Positions 21,819 to 30,416 of a DNA stretch of 33,861 nt are shown one piece after another. A model generated the notes under the pieces. The model saw only the letters and a list, made by a program, of their open reading frames with translations. It did not search any database and was not told where the DNA came from. The translations under genes and the position numbers were made by a program. The DNA comes from Verrucomicrobia bacterium ADurb.Bin006 (lineage in GTDB: Bacteria > Verrucomicrobiota > Verrucomicrobiia > Limisphaerales > J093), in assembly GCA_002071485.1 (NCBI GenBank), contig MWFF01000038.1, positions 1-33,861 on the forward strand, read 5' to 3'. Positions within the stretch are counted from its first letter, which is position 1; every line of letters begins with the position of its first letter.

Positions 21819-22604
21819 CTAGCGCGGCGGAAGTCCGGTCTCAGCCGTGCCCATCTGTCCGGCGGGCGCGGCGGCCGGAATCTTCAGTTTCTGACCAACG
21901 AGAATCCGATCAGTCTTCAAGTTGTTGGCGGCGCGGAGTTCCTTGACGGTGACCCCGTAGGTCTTGGCGATCCGGGTCAAGTTCTCTCCGCCTTTCACAA
22001 CGTGCGTGGTCGTCTTCTGAGCGTCCGCATCCTCAGCCGGAGTCGCCCCGCCGCTCTGTAAGGCGGCGGCCGGGATCAGGACCTTGTCGCCGATCTGCAA
22101 TCGGAGGGGCTCGATGCCTGGGTTGGCCTGCAAGAGCGCAGCGAGCGAGATGCCATGGGTCTTGGCTATTTGGCCCAGGGTGTCGCGCGCCTTGACCACG
22201 TACTCGGTGGTGCTCGGGGGCAACGTCGGCTGCACCGATTCCACAGGCGGCGGTGGCGTCGATGTCATCCACGTCTCGTTGGTCGGCACGCTCGGGGTCA
22301 ACGCCACCCCCGGGTGAGCATAGGGATCGCCCGTCAAGGCCGGCTGGGTTGTCCCCGGACCAAACAGCGCCACGTTGGTGGGCACGGACGGGGCGACATC
22401 GATAGGCGGAACCGACGGGGTCACCGTGTCACGGCCCGCAAGGCTCTGGTCGACCGTCTTCGGTTTGCAGCCTTGAAGCAGAAGGCCGCCAAAAAACACC
22501 GCGTGCAATGCGATGATCGAGATCACTGCGAGGCGGACATTGGACTTGCCCCTGGCCTGCTGGCTCAGCGGACTCAAGGGATTGATTGGACTTGGCGTGT
22601 TCAT
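21819..22604 (-). CDS. Membrane-anchored protein with two LysM domains
   Basis: A 261-residue envelope protein. A hydrophobic segment at about 24-43 (LAVISIIALHAVFFGGLLL) is followed by QGC, a possible though poor lipobox, so it is either a lipoprotein or a bitopic protein. A Pro/Thr/Val-rich linker leads to two LysM peptidoglycan-binding domains: about residues 133-180 (EYVVKARDTLGQIAKTHGIS) and about 197-243 (HVVKGGENLTRIAKTYGVT). It sits between mraY and ftsW, where murD usually lies. No catalytic domain is present, so a binding or scaffold role in septal wall synthesis is inferred. ATG at 22602-22604 chosen because upstream codons are Arg/Ser-rich. Confidence 0.88.
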   Translation of the reverse strand: MNTPSPINPLSPLSQQARGKSNVRLAVISIIALHAVFFGGLLLQGCKPKTVDQSLAGRDTVTPSVPPIDVAPSVPTNVALFGPGTTQPALTGDPYAHPGVALTPSVPTNETWMTSTPPPPVESVQPTLPPSTTEYVVKARDTLGQIAKTHGISLAALLQANPGIEPLRLQIGDKVLIPAAALQSGGATPAEDADAQKTTTHVVKGGENLTRIAKTYGVTVKELRAANNLKTDRILVGQKLKIPAAAPAGQMGTAETGLPPR

Positions 22605-23066
22605 AGGATGCGAGCGCGCGGCTGCGCGGATCTGGAGTTGAGGAGTTGACTCGGTTGTAGTTTCGCCCCGGCGTTTTCCCTCAAAAAACGTCGAGGCAAA
22701 AGATCGGACCCCGGATGGCTCTCGTGCAGTGGTCGACCGCTGCGCATCCCCTGGACAGCGAGGGCGGACTCCGCCTCCCGTCGAGCATGCGGCGTGGCCG
22801 ACCACGCGGCGTGTTCGCAGCCGGGCTGAGACACCTCACCCTGATGTTGGCCGTCCGGAAACATCTCGGAATACGAATAAACCGGCGAGGGCAAACCTGC
22901 AACGCCGAACACGGCATTTTGAGCCGCGGCAAACGCATTCCTCCCCCACGCCCAGGCCTGCCGGCCCGGGGCGGCTGCCGCTCTGCATCCGCCGGAACGT
23001 ACGCGCTCGATTGCCTTCGATTTCCCCGTTGTTGTCTGTGGCTTCATGTCCTCGCACGGTTCCCGT
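22605..23066. other. 462-base gap in the dcw cluster (murD position) with a doubtful 148-codon frame
   Basis: A minus-strand frame, 22601-23047 (148 codons), starts 19 bases after mraY and its TGA overlaps the LysM ATG in an ATGA junction like other pairs here. Its sequence is not recognisable and lacks any MurD motif such as a GxNGK(T/S) loop. The DNA also carries inverted repeats, GGCGGACTCCGCC (22763-22775) and GCGTGG/CCACGC (about 22792-22807), typical of non-coding DNA. I cannot decide between a small lineage-specific gene and a non-coding insertion. Confidence 0.35.
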
Positions 23067-24215
23067 TCAACGCAGCTTCAGGCTCGCCAGGGCCAGCACA
23101 GCGCAGAGCACACACAGGATGTAGAAACGGGCGACGATCTTCGACTCGTACCAGCCCAGCTTTTCGAAGTGATGATGCAGCGGCGTCCGCAGGAACACGC
23201 GCTTCCCAACGCCCCGAAAACGCCGGTAGCACTTGAAACAACCGACCTGGATGATCACCGAGACCGCCTCGGCGACAAAGACGCCGCCCGCAATGAACAG
23301 AACAAACGGCTGATGCGCCAACACCGAGATGATCCCGAGTGTCCCCCCCAGCGCCAGCGAGCCGGTGTCCCCCATAAACACCTGCGCCGGATGGCAGTTG
23401 TACCAGAGAAACCCGAGCGACGCTCCAAACATCGCTCCGCAAATCACGGTCAGCTCCCCGGCGCCCGACACCGCGGGCACCCTCAAATACTCGGCAAACT
23501 GCGCGTGGCCCGCGACATAGGTCACGATCAGAAGAACCGCGGTCACGATCAGCGTGCAGCCGATCGCTAGTCCGTCCAAACCATCGGTGAGATTGACCGC
23601 GTTCGAGCTGCCGACAATCGTGAACACCGTCACAGCCATCCCGAGCACCGGCGCGCCCGCGGTGATCGGATGCTTGTAAAACGGCACGATCACCGACGCG
23701 ATCAGCTTCCGCGTGTCGGGCAGGTACCACAGGTAGCCCGCGATGAACAGGGCCAAAAGCACCTGCACCCAGAGCTTAACCCGGCCACGCACACCCTTGC
23801 CGTCCTGCAACGCAATCTTCGCGTAATCGTCGTAGAACCCGAGACCCGCCAATCCCACGAGCGAAGCCAGGGTCAACACCGTCAGCGCATTCCATTGCGC
23901 CCAGAGCAGGACGGTCAAATCGATCACCACCACGATCAGAAGCCCCCCCATGGTCGGGGTGCCCCTCTTGTCCAAGACCCGGGCTTTCAAGTCCCCACTC
24001 GCATCAGCCGCGTCCCGGTACTCCTGGCCGAATCGAAGCCGCTTGAGCCAGACGATGACCTTGGGACCAAGCCACCAGCTCAAGAGAAGAGCCGTCACCG
24101 CCGACCCGGCCGTGCGAAAGGTGATGTACCGAAACAACCGCAACGCCGAAAGCGTCTCCTCCCACCCCGTCCCCTGGGCGCTCTGCTGCAAGTATTGGCT
24201 CAGATAGTAGAGCAT
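23067..24215 (-). CDS. mraY: Phospho-MurNAc-pentapeptide translocase MraY
   Basis: A 382-residue integral membrane enzyme that transfers phospho-MurNAc-pentapeptide to undecaprenyl phosphate, forming lipid I. About ten membrane segments are seen. Family motifs: TPTMGG, GFYDDYAK with the DDxxK active-site residues (D129, D130, K133), SNAVNLTDGLDGLA and HHHFEKLGW. Start ATG is 6 bases after murF with a GAGGGG Shine-Dalgarno inside the murF end. The carrier it uses is the product of uppS at 105-842. Confidence 0.97.
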   Translation of the reverse strand: MLYYLSQYLQQSAQGTGWEETLSALRLFRYITFRTAGSAVTALLLSWWLGPKVIVWLKRLRFGQEYRDAADASGDLKARVLDKRGTPTMGGLLIVVVIDLTVLLWAQWNALTVLTLASLVGLAGLGFYDDYAKIALQDGKGVRGRVKLWVQVLLALFIAGYLWYLPDTRKLIASVIVPFYKHPITAGAPVLGMAVTVFTIVGSSNAVNLTDGLDGLAIGCTLIVTAVLLIVTYVAGHAQFAEYLRVPAVSGAGELTVICGAMFGASLGFLWYNCHPAQVFMGDTGSLALGGTLGIISVLAHQPFVLFIAGGVFVAEAVSVIIQVGCFKCYRRFRGVGKRVFLRTPLHHHFEKLGWYESKIVARFYILCVLCAVLALASLKLR

Positions 24216-24221
24216 GACCCC

Positions 24222-25652
24222 TCAGATGCCGCCGCCCGCCCACGCAGCCTTCAAACCCTCGATCACACCTTCGAGCCGCGTTGCGCGCGAAGCCTTCACC
24301 AGCACAAGATCGCCCGCACGCACCGCGCCCGCGAGAGTCAACGCAGCCGCCGACGCGTCCTCGCATTCGACGACGTCCCGCAACCCCGCATCCCGCGCCG
24401 CTTGAGCCATCACGGGAGCCATCCGGCCAACGGCAATCAACTGATCCACGACACCGGCGGACCGCCGGCCAACCTCCCTGTGCGCCTCGGCTGCGTGCCC
24501 GCCCAACTCGGCCATGTCCCCGAGAACAGCCAGACGCCGCCCCGGGCACGGCAAGGCCCGCAGCGTGTCCAGCGCCGCGGTCATCGAGTCCTCATTGGCG
24601 TTGTAGCAATCCTCCAACACGGAAATCCCGCGCCACTCGGAAAGTTGCAGGCGCAGGCGCGGGAGCCGAAAAGCGTCGAGCCCCGCCTGCATCTGCTCGC
24701 GCGTCAGTCCGAAATCCGCCCCTACCGCCAACCCCAGCAAGGCGTTCACGACCTGATGCCGCCCCCAGGCGCGGATGCGATACGTCCCGCTGCAATCGGC
24801 ACGCGGCGCCCGCACCCTGAAACGCATCCCCTCCGCATCGGTGTCGACCCCCGTCGCCTGCCAGTCCGCGTTTGCCCCCCACCCGGCCCGCACGACCGCA
24901 GAGCGGGTGCGGGCCACCACGTCCTCCATCCTCGGCGAGTCGCCATTGACATAGAGCGTGCCGGACGCCGGAAGCAACTCCGCCAGCCAGCCCTCCTCGT
25001 CCACCACACCCGCCAGATTGCCGAAGAACTCGAGGTGTTCCCGACCCAGACTGGTGAGCACTCCGTGCGTGGGCTGGATTTGCCCCAGCAGCAGGGCCAG
25101 CTCTCCGGGGTGATTGGTGCCCGCCTCGACCACGGCCACCTGGTGGCGCCGCTCGACACGCAGAAGCGTCAAAGGCACGCCAATGTCGTTGTTGAAATTG
25201 CCCTCGCTCGACAGGCTGGCGTAACGCTGAGCCAACACAGCGGCAATCAAGTCCTTGGTGGTCGTCTTGCCGTTCGAACCCGCTACCGCCACGACCGGCA
25301 AATCGAAACCGGAACGATAGGCCGCCGCCAAATCCCCCAAGGCCCGCCGGGTGTCGTCCACCACCACCAGGGCGCAGCCCGCAGGCGCCGCGATCCGACG
25401 GCTGCGCGCCCCCAGCACCGCGATCGCCCCCCGCTCGACGGCGGCCCCGACGTGCGCGTGCCCGTCATGGCGATCCCCCACCAGCGCCACGAACAAATCG
25501 CCCGGCTCGGTCTGCCTCGAATCGGTGCCCACGCGCCGCACGACCAAATCCGGAGCGCCGGCGAGGATGTCGCCGCGGCAGGCTGCCGCGACCTGATGAA
25601 GGGAGAGAGGTTCCATCCCGGGCTCAACGCATGATGGTGTGAGGGAGCGCAT
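24222..25652 (-). CDS. murF: UDP-MurNAc-tripeptide--D-Ala-D-Ala ligase MurF
   Basis: A 476-residue Mur ligase that adds the D-Ala-D-Ala dipeptide made by Ddl. The N-terminal domain shows VGTDSRQTEPGDLFVALVG; the ATP loop GSNGKTTT is at 125-132; NFNNDIGVPLTLL, EAGTNHPGE and EDCYNANEDSM follow. It is MurF rather than MurE because of the N-terminal domain, the NFNN(D/E)IGVP block and the position before mraY. The ATG at 25650-25652 overlaps the ftsI stop as TGATG. A second start at 25616 (MEPLSLHQVAAAC) begins exactly at the conserved domain and may be the true one. murE is missing between ftsI and murF. Confidence 0.95.
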   Translation of the reverse strand: MRSLTPSCVEPGMEPLSLHQVAAACRGDILAGAPDLVVRRVGTDSRQTEPGDLFVALVGDRHDGHAHVGAAVERGAIAVLGARSRRIAAPAGCALVVVDDTRRALGDLAAAYRSGFDLPVVAVAGSNGKTTTKDLIAAVLAQRYASLSSEGNFNNDIGVPLTLLRVERRHQVAVVEAGTNHPGELALLLGQIQPTHGVLTSLGREHLEFFGNLAGVVDEEGWLAELLPASGTLYVNGDSPRMEDVVARTRSAVVRAGWGANADWQATGVDTDAEGMRFRVRAPRADCSGTYRIRAWGRHQVVNALLGLAVGADFGLTREQMQAGLDAFRLPRLRLQLSEWRGISVLEDCYNANEDSMTAALDTLRALPCPGRRLAVLGDMAELGGHAAEAHREVGRRSAGVVDQLIAVGRMAPVMAQAARDAGLRDVVECEDASAAALTLAGAVRAGDLVLVKASRATRLEGVIEGLKAAWAGGGI

Positions 25653-27562
25653 CAACGCGTCGCGGATGAGGCCGGCAAACCGTGGGCCGTGCGCGACGTG
25701 ACGCGCCGGTGCGCCAGTTCCGCCGACAGCTCACCCTTCGCGTCTCCTTCGGTCTCCGGCGTTAGGTCCGGCGGAATCCGCAGGTACGCGGCGGTTCGTT
25801 CGGCAATCGCCCGAAAGACCGGCGCCGCAACCACGCCGCCCGTATGCCCCTGGCCGGCGCTCTTGTCCGGCTCGTCCACTCCGACCAGGATGCACAACTC
25901 CGGACGATCCACAGGCAGAAAGCCGACAAAGGAGGCATAGTAGTACTTTCCGGACTTGTAGGTGCCGTGCGTGTACTTCTCGGTCGTGCCTGTCTTGCCG
26001 GCCACACTGTAGTAGTCGAGCTGCGCCCGCATCGCCGTGCCGTCGTCGCTCACCACCGACCGCAGCGCGCGCTTCATCTCGTTGCAGGCCGATTCGCTCA
26101 CAACGCGCCGCAGCGGGTGAGGCGAGAACTGACGCACGATGCGACCGGCCCCATCCTGCAGCCGTTCGACCAGTTTCGGCTGCATCAGGACGCCCCCATT
26201 GGCGATCGCCGCCATCGCCATCGCCATCTGCAACGGAGTCGTCGAAATCTCGTGTCCGATCGGGATTCGAGTGATCGAGATTTGGCTCCAGGTCTTGGGC
26301 GGGAGAATGCGTCCGCGCGCCTGGGCATCGAGGGGAATGCCGGTGATCTGGCCGAATCCGAAATTGGTGATGGTGTTGTACAGGCGGGCCTCGCCTAGCC
26401 GCAACGCCGCCTTCGCTGTGCCGATGTTCGACGAGTGGGACACCACCTCCTCGAATGACAAATACCCGAACGCGCGATAATCGCGCAGCCACTGGCCACC
26501 GTAAAACCACCGCCCGTTCTCGCAAAACACGGTCTCGTTCAGCGTCAGCCGCCCGTCGCTCAACGCTGTTACGATCGCCACGACCTTGAACGTCGAGCCC
26601 GGCTCGTAGGTGTCAGCCGTCGCGCGATTGCGCTGACCGTTCGCCGCGCGCCCGGGCTCGTTCGGATCGAATGTGGGCAGATTGGCCAGCGCCAGCACCT
26701 CGCCGGTGTACGGACGCACCACCAAGGCGCACATCCCCTGCGGCGATAGACGCTCGAAACCCCGGGCCAGTTCGTCCTCGACAATGTTCTGAATGTTGGC
26801 ATCAAGCGTCAAAACCACGTCCAAACCGTGTGTCGGCGCCATCTCCTCGCCCCGCTTGCGCCACCCGTGCACTCCGCTGAGCATGTCGTCGAGAGTCAAC
26901 TCGATGCCCGTCACGCCATGATCCTCGAACACGTTCCCGTGATCGGTCTCCGCCTCGCCCCCGGCCGTGAATCCGATGACATGCGCGGCCAACGACCGGC
27001 TCGGATACTGGCGCAGGTGGTCCTCGGAGGCAAAGACGGCCCGGGTGCGCAAGGTCTTGACAGCCCGCTTGAGACTTGTGCTCAACTGCTTGCCTTCGAG
27101 GCCCAGGTCCAGATCCACCATCGCCCGCTTTACCCGCTCCCAATCGTCGACCGGCACCTTGCGCTTGAGAACCACATACTGGTTGGTCCGCAATACCCCG
27201 TTGGTCGACATCGTGACTTGCGGGAGGAGCTTCTTCAACAGGCCCGGCTCCGGTACCTTGAGCAAAGGCGCGAGGGTCTTCGCCACCAACTCGTGGTGAT
27301 CATAGATCAGCGACGGATCGGCACACACCGTCTTGGCCGGAACGCTCGTGGCCAGAACCGTGCCGCGCAGGTCCAAAATGGCACCTCGCCGGGCCGGACG
27401 CGGCTCGTTGCGCTGCAGCTTCTTCTCGACAATCTGCGCCAGCTCCTCGTGCTCGACAATCTGCAGCCAGGCCAACCGGCCCGCCAGCCCCACAAAGCCA
27501 AGCACCAGCAATGTCGCGAGACCCGCGATCCGCCGTATCGATTGGGTGTTGACCAGGTGCAC
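25652..27562 (-). CDS. ftsI: Septal transpeptidase FtsI (PBP3-type)
   Basis: A 636-residue class B penicillin-binding protein that cross-links septal peptidoglycan. A membrane anchor spans about 10-31. A PBP dimerisation domain follows (ARRGAILDLRGTVLATS at about 57-73), then the transpeptidase domain with all three catalytic motifs: STFK (S323, K326), SSN (377-379) and KTGT (523-526). There is no PASTA domain. The only suitable start is a GTG at 27560-27562, 15 bases after ftsL. The C-terminal about 30 residues are charged and not conserved-looking. Its partner FtsW is in the same run. Confidence 0.96.
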   Translation of the reverse strand: MHLVNTQSIRRIAGLATLLVLGFVGLAGRLAWLQIVEHEELAQIVEKKLQRNEPRPARRGAILDLRGTVLATSVPAKTVCADPSLIYDHHELVAKTLAPLLKVPEPGLLKKLLPQVTMSTNGVLRTNQYVVLKRKVPVDDWERVKRAMVDLDLGLEGKQLSTSLKRAVKTLRTRAVFASEDHLRQYPSRSLAAHVIGFTAGGEAETDHGNVFEDHGVTGIELTLDDMLSGVHGWRKRGEEMAPTHGLDVVLTLDANIQNIVEDELARGFERLSPQGMCALVVRPYTGEVLALANLPTFDPNEPGRAANGQRNRATADTYEPGSTFKVVAIVTALSDGRLTLNETVFCENGRWFYGGQWLRDYRAFGYLSFEEVVSHSSNIGTAKAALRLGEARLYNTITNFGFGQITGIPLDAQARGRILPPKTWSQISITRIPIGHEISTTPLQMAMAMAAIANGGVLMQPKLVERLQDGAGRIVRQFSPHPLRRVVSESACNEMKRALRSVVSDDGTAMRAQLDYYSVAGKTGTTEKYTHGTYKSGKYYYASFVGFLPVDRPELCILVGVDEPDKSAGQGHTGGVVAAPVFRAIAERTAAYLRIPPDLTPETEGDAKGELSAELAHRRVTSRTAHGLPASSATR

Positions 27563-27577
27563 AGTGTCGATGCCTGT

Positions 27578-27946
27578 TCAGGGCCGCCGCACCGCCATGC
27601 GCAGCGTGTGAGAGGAAACCACCGCCGCGCCGGGTTGCCCTTCGGGAATCCGCAGGATTTGCTCCGGCTGCGGCATGACCAGTCCCAGATTCAGATTGCG
27701 CACAGCCGCTTCCAGCGCGCGCGGAGATCGAAGCCCGTCCAGTTGTTGGTCCAGAAGCAGATTGGTGCTGCGCAACCCTTCCAATTGCGCTGTGGCCGCC
27801 TGAATCTCGCGTCCCAACTGCGCATTGCGATTGCGGTGCCAGATGTACCCCATCCCCGATCCACAGGCGAACAGACAAATCCCCACCGCCAGCAGAAGGG
27901 GGGCGACGCGAACGCCCGCGGAACGTGTTTTGCGCTTTCTTGCCAT
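27578..27946 (-). CDS. ftsL: Cell division protein FtsL
   Basis: A 122-residue small bitopic divisome protein. A basic N-terminus (MARKRKTRSAGVR) is followed by one membrane segment at about 14-35 and a heptad-like helical region at about 40-75 (IQAATAQLEGLRSTNLLLDQ), the expected coiled coil that pairs with FtsB/DivIC and FtsQ. The tail VRNLNLGLVMPQPEQIL resembles other FtsL/DivIC proteins. Sequence conservation is low, so position between rsmH and ftsI carries part of the call. Six bases separate it from rsmH. Confidence 0.88.
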   Translation of the reverse strand: MARKRKTRSAGVRVAPLLLAVGICLFACGSGMGYIWHRNRNAQLGREIQAATAQLEGLRSTNLLLDQQLDGLRSPRALEAAVRNLNLGLVMPQPEQILRIPEGQPGAAVVSSHTLRMAVRRP

Positions 27947-27952
27947 GCCGAG

Positions 27953-28885
27953 TTACCCGAGTTTCTCCATGACCCGCAAACGGGCGCTCCGGGCGCGCGG
28001 GTTGGATGCGACCTCCGCCGCACTGGGCGCCACCGGCCCGCGATTTACCCACGCCAGCAGGCTCGCCCGCGGCCGCCGCCACTCCGGAATGTCCGCGTCA
28101 CCCGTCACTTCGTACTCCCGCGCCAATGCTTGTCCAAATCGTTTCACAACCCGGTCCTCGCCCGAGTGAAAACTGATCACCGCCAGCCGGCCGCCAGGCT
28201 TCAAGACCGCCCACGCAGCGTCCAGTCCGAGCCTCAATGACCCGAGTTCGTCGTTCACCGCCATGCGCAAGGCCTGGAAAACCCGCGTCGCGGGGTGGAT
28301 GCCCTGCCCCCCACGCGGCGCCACCCGCTCGACCAGATCCGCCAACTGCCGCGTCGTCCGGAATGGTGTCCGACGACGCTCCCATTCCACCGCCCGTGCC
28401 ACCCGCCACGCCCGCCTCTCCTCGCCCAACTCGCGGAAAATCCGGGCCAGTTCGGTGACCGGCCAGTTGTTCACAAGATCCGCCGCCGTGTCGCCCCGAC
28501 GCTGATCGAGCCGCATGTCGAGCGGTCCATCGACCCGAAAACTGAATCCGCGCCGGGCGCAATCGAGTTGGTGCGAACTGACACCCAAATCCAGCAGCAC
28601 ACCGTCACTCGATCCCGCGGGAATCCACCCGCTCAGGTCCGCAAAGTTTCCCGATCGGATTTCGAATCGGCCCGCGAACCGACCAAGCCGGGCCGCGGCC
28701 GCCGAGACCGCAGTCGGATCGAGGTCACAACCCAGGAGCCTTCCCGCAGGTGAACTCCGTTCCAGCAGGGCTTCCGCATGACCCCCGCCTCCAATCGTGC
28801 CGTCCACATACACTCGTCCTGTTCGCGGCTCCAACGCCGCCATGACTTCTTCAAGCAGAACCGGCTGATGATAGTCGTCTGCCAC
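27953..28885 (-). CDS. rsmH: 16S rRNA m4C1402 methyltransferase RsmH (MraW)
   Basis: A 310-residue SAM-dependent methyltransferase acting on C1402 of 16S rRNA. Conserved blocks: YHQPVLLEEVMAAL, YVDGTIGGGGHAEALLE (SAM-binding), DGVLLDLGVSSHQLD and VISFHSGEDRVVKRF. The start is a GTG at 28883-28885, because HQPVLLEEV lies only five residues downstream and no in-frame ATG precedes it. It is separated by 23 bases from the unknown 211-residue gene upstream. Confidence 0.96.
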   Translation of the reverse strand: MADDYHQPVLLEEVMAALEPRTGRVYVDGTIGGGGHAEALLERSSPAGRLLGCDLDPTAVSAAAARLGRFAGRFEIRSGNFADLSGWIPAGSSDGVLLDLGVSSHQLDCARRGFSFRVDGPLDMRLDQRRGDTAADLVNNWPVTELARIFRELGEERRAWRVARAVEWERRRTPFRTTRQLADLVERVAPRGGQGIHPATRVFQALRMAVNDELGSLRLGLDAAWAVLKPGGRLAVISFHSGEDRVVKRFGQALAREYEVTGDADIPEWRRPRASLLAWVNRGPVAPSAAEVASNPRARSARLRVMEKLG

Positions 28886-28908
28886 GTTCCATACGCCGCG
28901 CCGGCGGC

Positions 28909-29544
28909 CTACCGGGACAACCCCGATCGGCTCTCAAACCACCGCCGCCAGAAAGAAGCCCGCGCAGCCCAGCTCGCACCATCGGCCTCCTCTCGGCTCA
29001 CTGTCGCTCCTTGCCCGCATGGCCCCCCCGCCGTCGCAGTCTGTGACTTCACCCCAGCACAAGTCGGAGCACAAACCAACTCCAAATCCGCGTCGTGCAG
29101 GTCGTTCCTCTTCACCTGCACCGTCGCCAACGACAACTCCCCCTGCGCCGCCATGCGCGCCGGGCGCGATTTGGACCTCAGCCCGAACCCTCCCGACCAC
29201 AGCAGACCGCGAAACAGCCCGGCAGGCTCGCGCCGCACAGGTGCCTTTGCCCGGTCCGCCCTGCCCGCATCCCCCCGCTGCCCGGACTCGATCGGCTCCT
29301 CCCTGGCAGCCGACCCGCCAGGCGCAGGCCCTCCATCCACCACCGCGTTCGGACCGCGATCCTCTGCAAGCCGCGAGAACAAAGGCCCCAGTCGGGCCGT
29401 CTCCGGATTGACAGGCCGCCGCTTGACCGGTTTGGCCTCGAAGTGCGGCAGGAATCCATGCGTGCTGTCCTGAAACGGGCGCGGCGCCTTCCGCACCCCC
29501 ATGAAACTCCTTCCTGCAGCCAAAAGTTGAGAGGGCGTGCTCAT
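28909..29544 (-). CDS. Unknown protein between mraZ and rsmH
   Basis: I do not recognise a named family in this 211-residue protein. It is Arg/Pro/Ala-rich with no signal peptide or membrane segment. The most protein-like block is GELSLATVQVKRNDLHDADL (about residues 135-155), which I think recurs in proteins at this position in related bacteria; that is memory, not a search. The N-terminus MSTPSQLLAAGRSFMGVRK is followed by a disordered-looking middle. The ATG at 29542-29544 begins 2 bases after the mraZ stop, and rsmH starts 23 bases after its end, so it is inside the dcw transcript. A role in division or wall synthesis is inferred from context only. Confidence 0.65.
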   Translation of the reverse strand: MSTPSQLLAAGRSFMGVRKAPRPFQDSTHGFLPHFEAKPVKRRPVNPETARLGPLFSRLAEDRGPNAVVDGGPAPGGSAAREEPIESGQRGDAGRADRAKAPVRREPAGLFRGLLWSGGFGLRSKSRPARMAAQGELSLATVQVKRNDLHDADLELVCAPTCAGVKSQTATAGGPCGQGATVSREEADGASWAARASFWRRWFESRSGLSR

Positions 29545-29546
29545 GG

Positions 29547-30014
29547 CTAAATCAACGCGAGTGCTGCAGCCGTGTTTGCTTCATCCTCGGCCCGGACGAT
29601 CTCGTAATGCTCCGGCGACCAAATCTGAAATCGGTCCAGCATCCCAACCAGAACGGCTTTCTTCCGTATCCCGGCTGCATCGGCGAGCCCCTTGGGCAGA
29701 CACATCCGCCCCGCATTGTCGAGCGTCACCACATCCGACGCGCGCGTCAGCGATCGCCTCAGCGCCTCTGCATTCGGATCGGAAAACGAGAGTGCGCTCA
29801 CTTTGTCGTTCAGTTTCTGGAACGCCGCGGGCGGCAATACCAAAAGACAAACCGGCTTCTTCGGAGTCGGCTGCCAGCGCAACAAGTAGAACTCGCAGCC
29901 TTCCCCGCCATCCTCCGGCCGCCACTTGGCGGGCACTTGAAGACGGCGCTTTTCGTCCACACCGAATTCGTATTCGGCGAGATAAAAAGTCGATTTGCTC
30001 GATGCGCCAGACAT
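29547..30014 (-). CDS. mraZ: Transcriptional regulator MraZ
   Basis: A 155-residue AbrB-fold regulator of the dcw cluster. Both half-repeats are visible: FGVDEKRRLQVPAKWRP near the N-terminus and LDNAGRMCLPKGLADAAGI in the second half, followed by GMLDRFQIWSPEHYE. In other bacteria MraZ forms a ring and represses its own operon by binding TGGGN repeats spaced by 5 bases; such repeats lie 33-67 bases upstream here. ATG at 30012-30014 chosen; a GTG 16 codons earlier is open but would run through the operator. First gene of the dcw run. Confidence 0.93.
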   Translation of the reverse strand: MSGASSKSTFYLAEYEFGVDEKRRLQVPAKWRPEDGGEGCEFYLLRWQPTPKKPVCLLVLPPAAFQKLNDKVSALSFSDPNAEALRRSLTRASDVVTLDNAGRMCLPKGLADAAGIRKKAVLVGMLDRFQIWSPEHYEIVRAEDEANTAAALALI

Positions 30015-30046
30015 TGACAACGAGAACTCCAAGTTCACCACTTGGG

Positions 30047-30081
30047 AGCCACAAGGCAACACTGCTACCCACTTTGCCCCA
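30047..30081 (-). promoter_or_regulatory. Putative MraZ operator: four TGGGN-like boxes at 10-base steps
   Basis: On the minus strand, upstream of mraZ, pentamers TGGGG (30077-30081), TGGGT (30067-30071), TGTTG (30057-30061) and TGGCT (30047-30051) are each separated by 5 bases. Two are exact TGGGN and two are degenerate. This is the arrangement known for MraZ-binding repeats, so autoregulation of the operon is likely. Confidence 0.7.
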
Positions 30082-30090
30082 CCTAGTCAA
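30062..30090 (-). promoter_or_regulatory. Candidate promoter of the dcw operon
   Basis: On the minus strand TTGACT (30085-30090, 5 of 6) is followed after 17 bases by TAGCAG (30062-30067, only 3 of 6). The two best MraZ boxes lie in its spacer, which would fit repression by blocking polymerase. Weak -10, so tentative. Confidence 0.3.
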
Positions 30091-30416
30091 TAGTTTTCTG
30101 CGTCCAAATTGTTGTCTCAACACTTGTCAGGTCTTTCGGAACTCATTGCTTCTTGACCGCTTACAATGGCCTCCTTCCTCGGCGTGCAGCCATCCATCCT
30201 CCTCATGTGGCGAGTTCCTCCAGAAGTCCCGCCTCCCACCAGGGCAGTTGAACTCGACGCATCGGCCTCTCGCGAAATGCCACGCACCCCCATTTCGGCT
30301 TTTGCTTCACGCGGGAATTAGCTTTGTAGCGGTCTGCGGAAGAAAACCTCTGGAGCGTAGCCGAGCTGGGGTTGGGGGCGTTCGAGGCAGGGATTGTCGG
30401 AAGTCCAATTCGGTCA

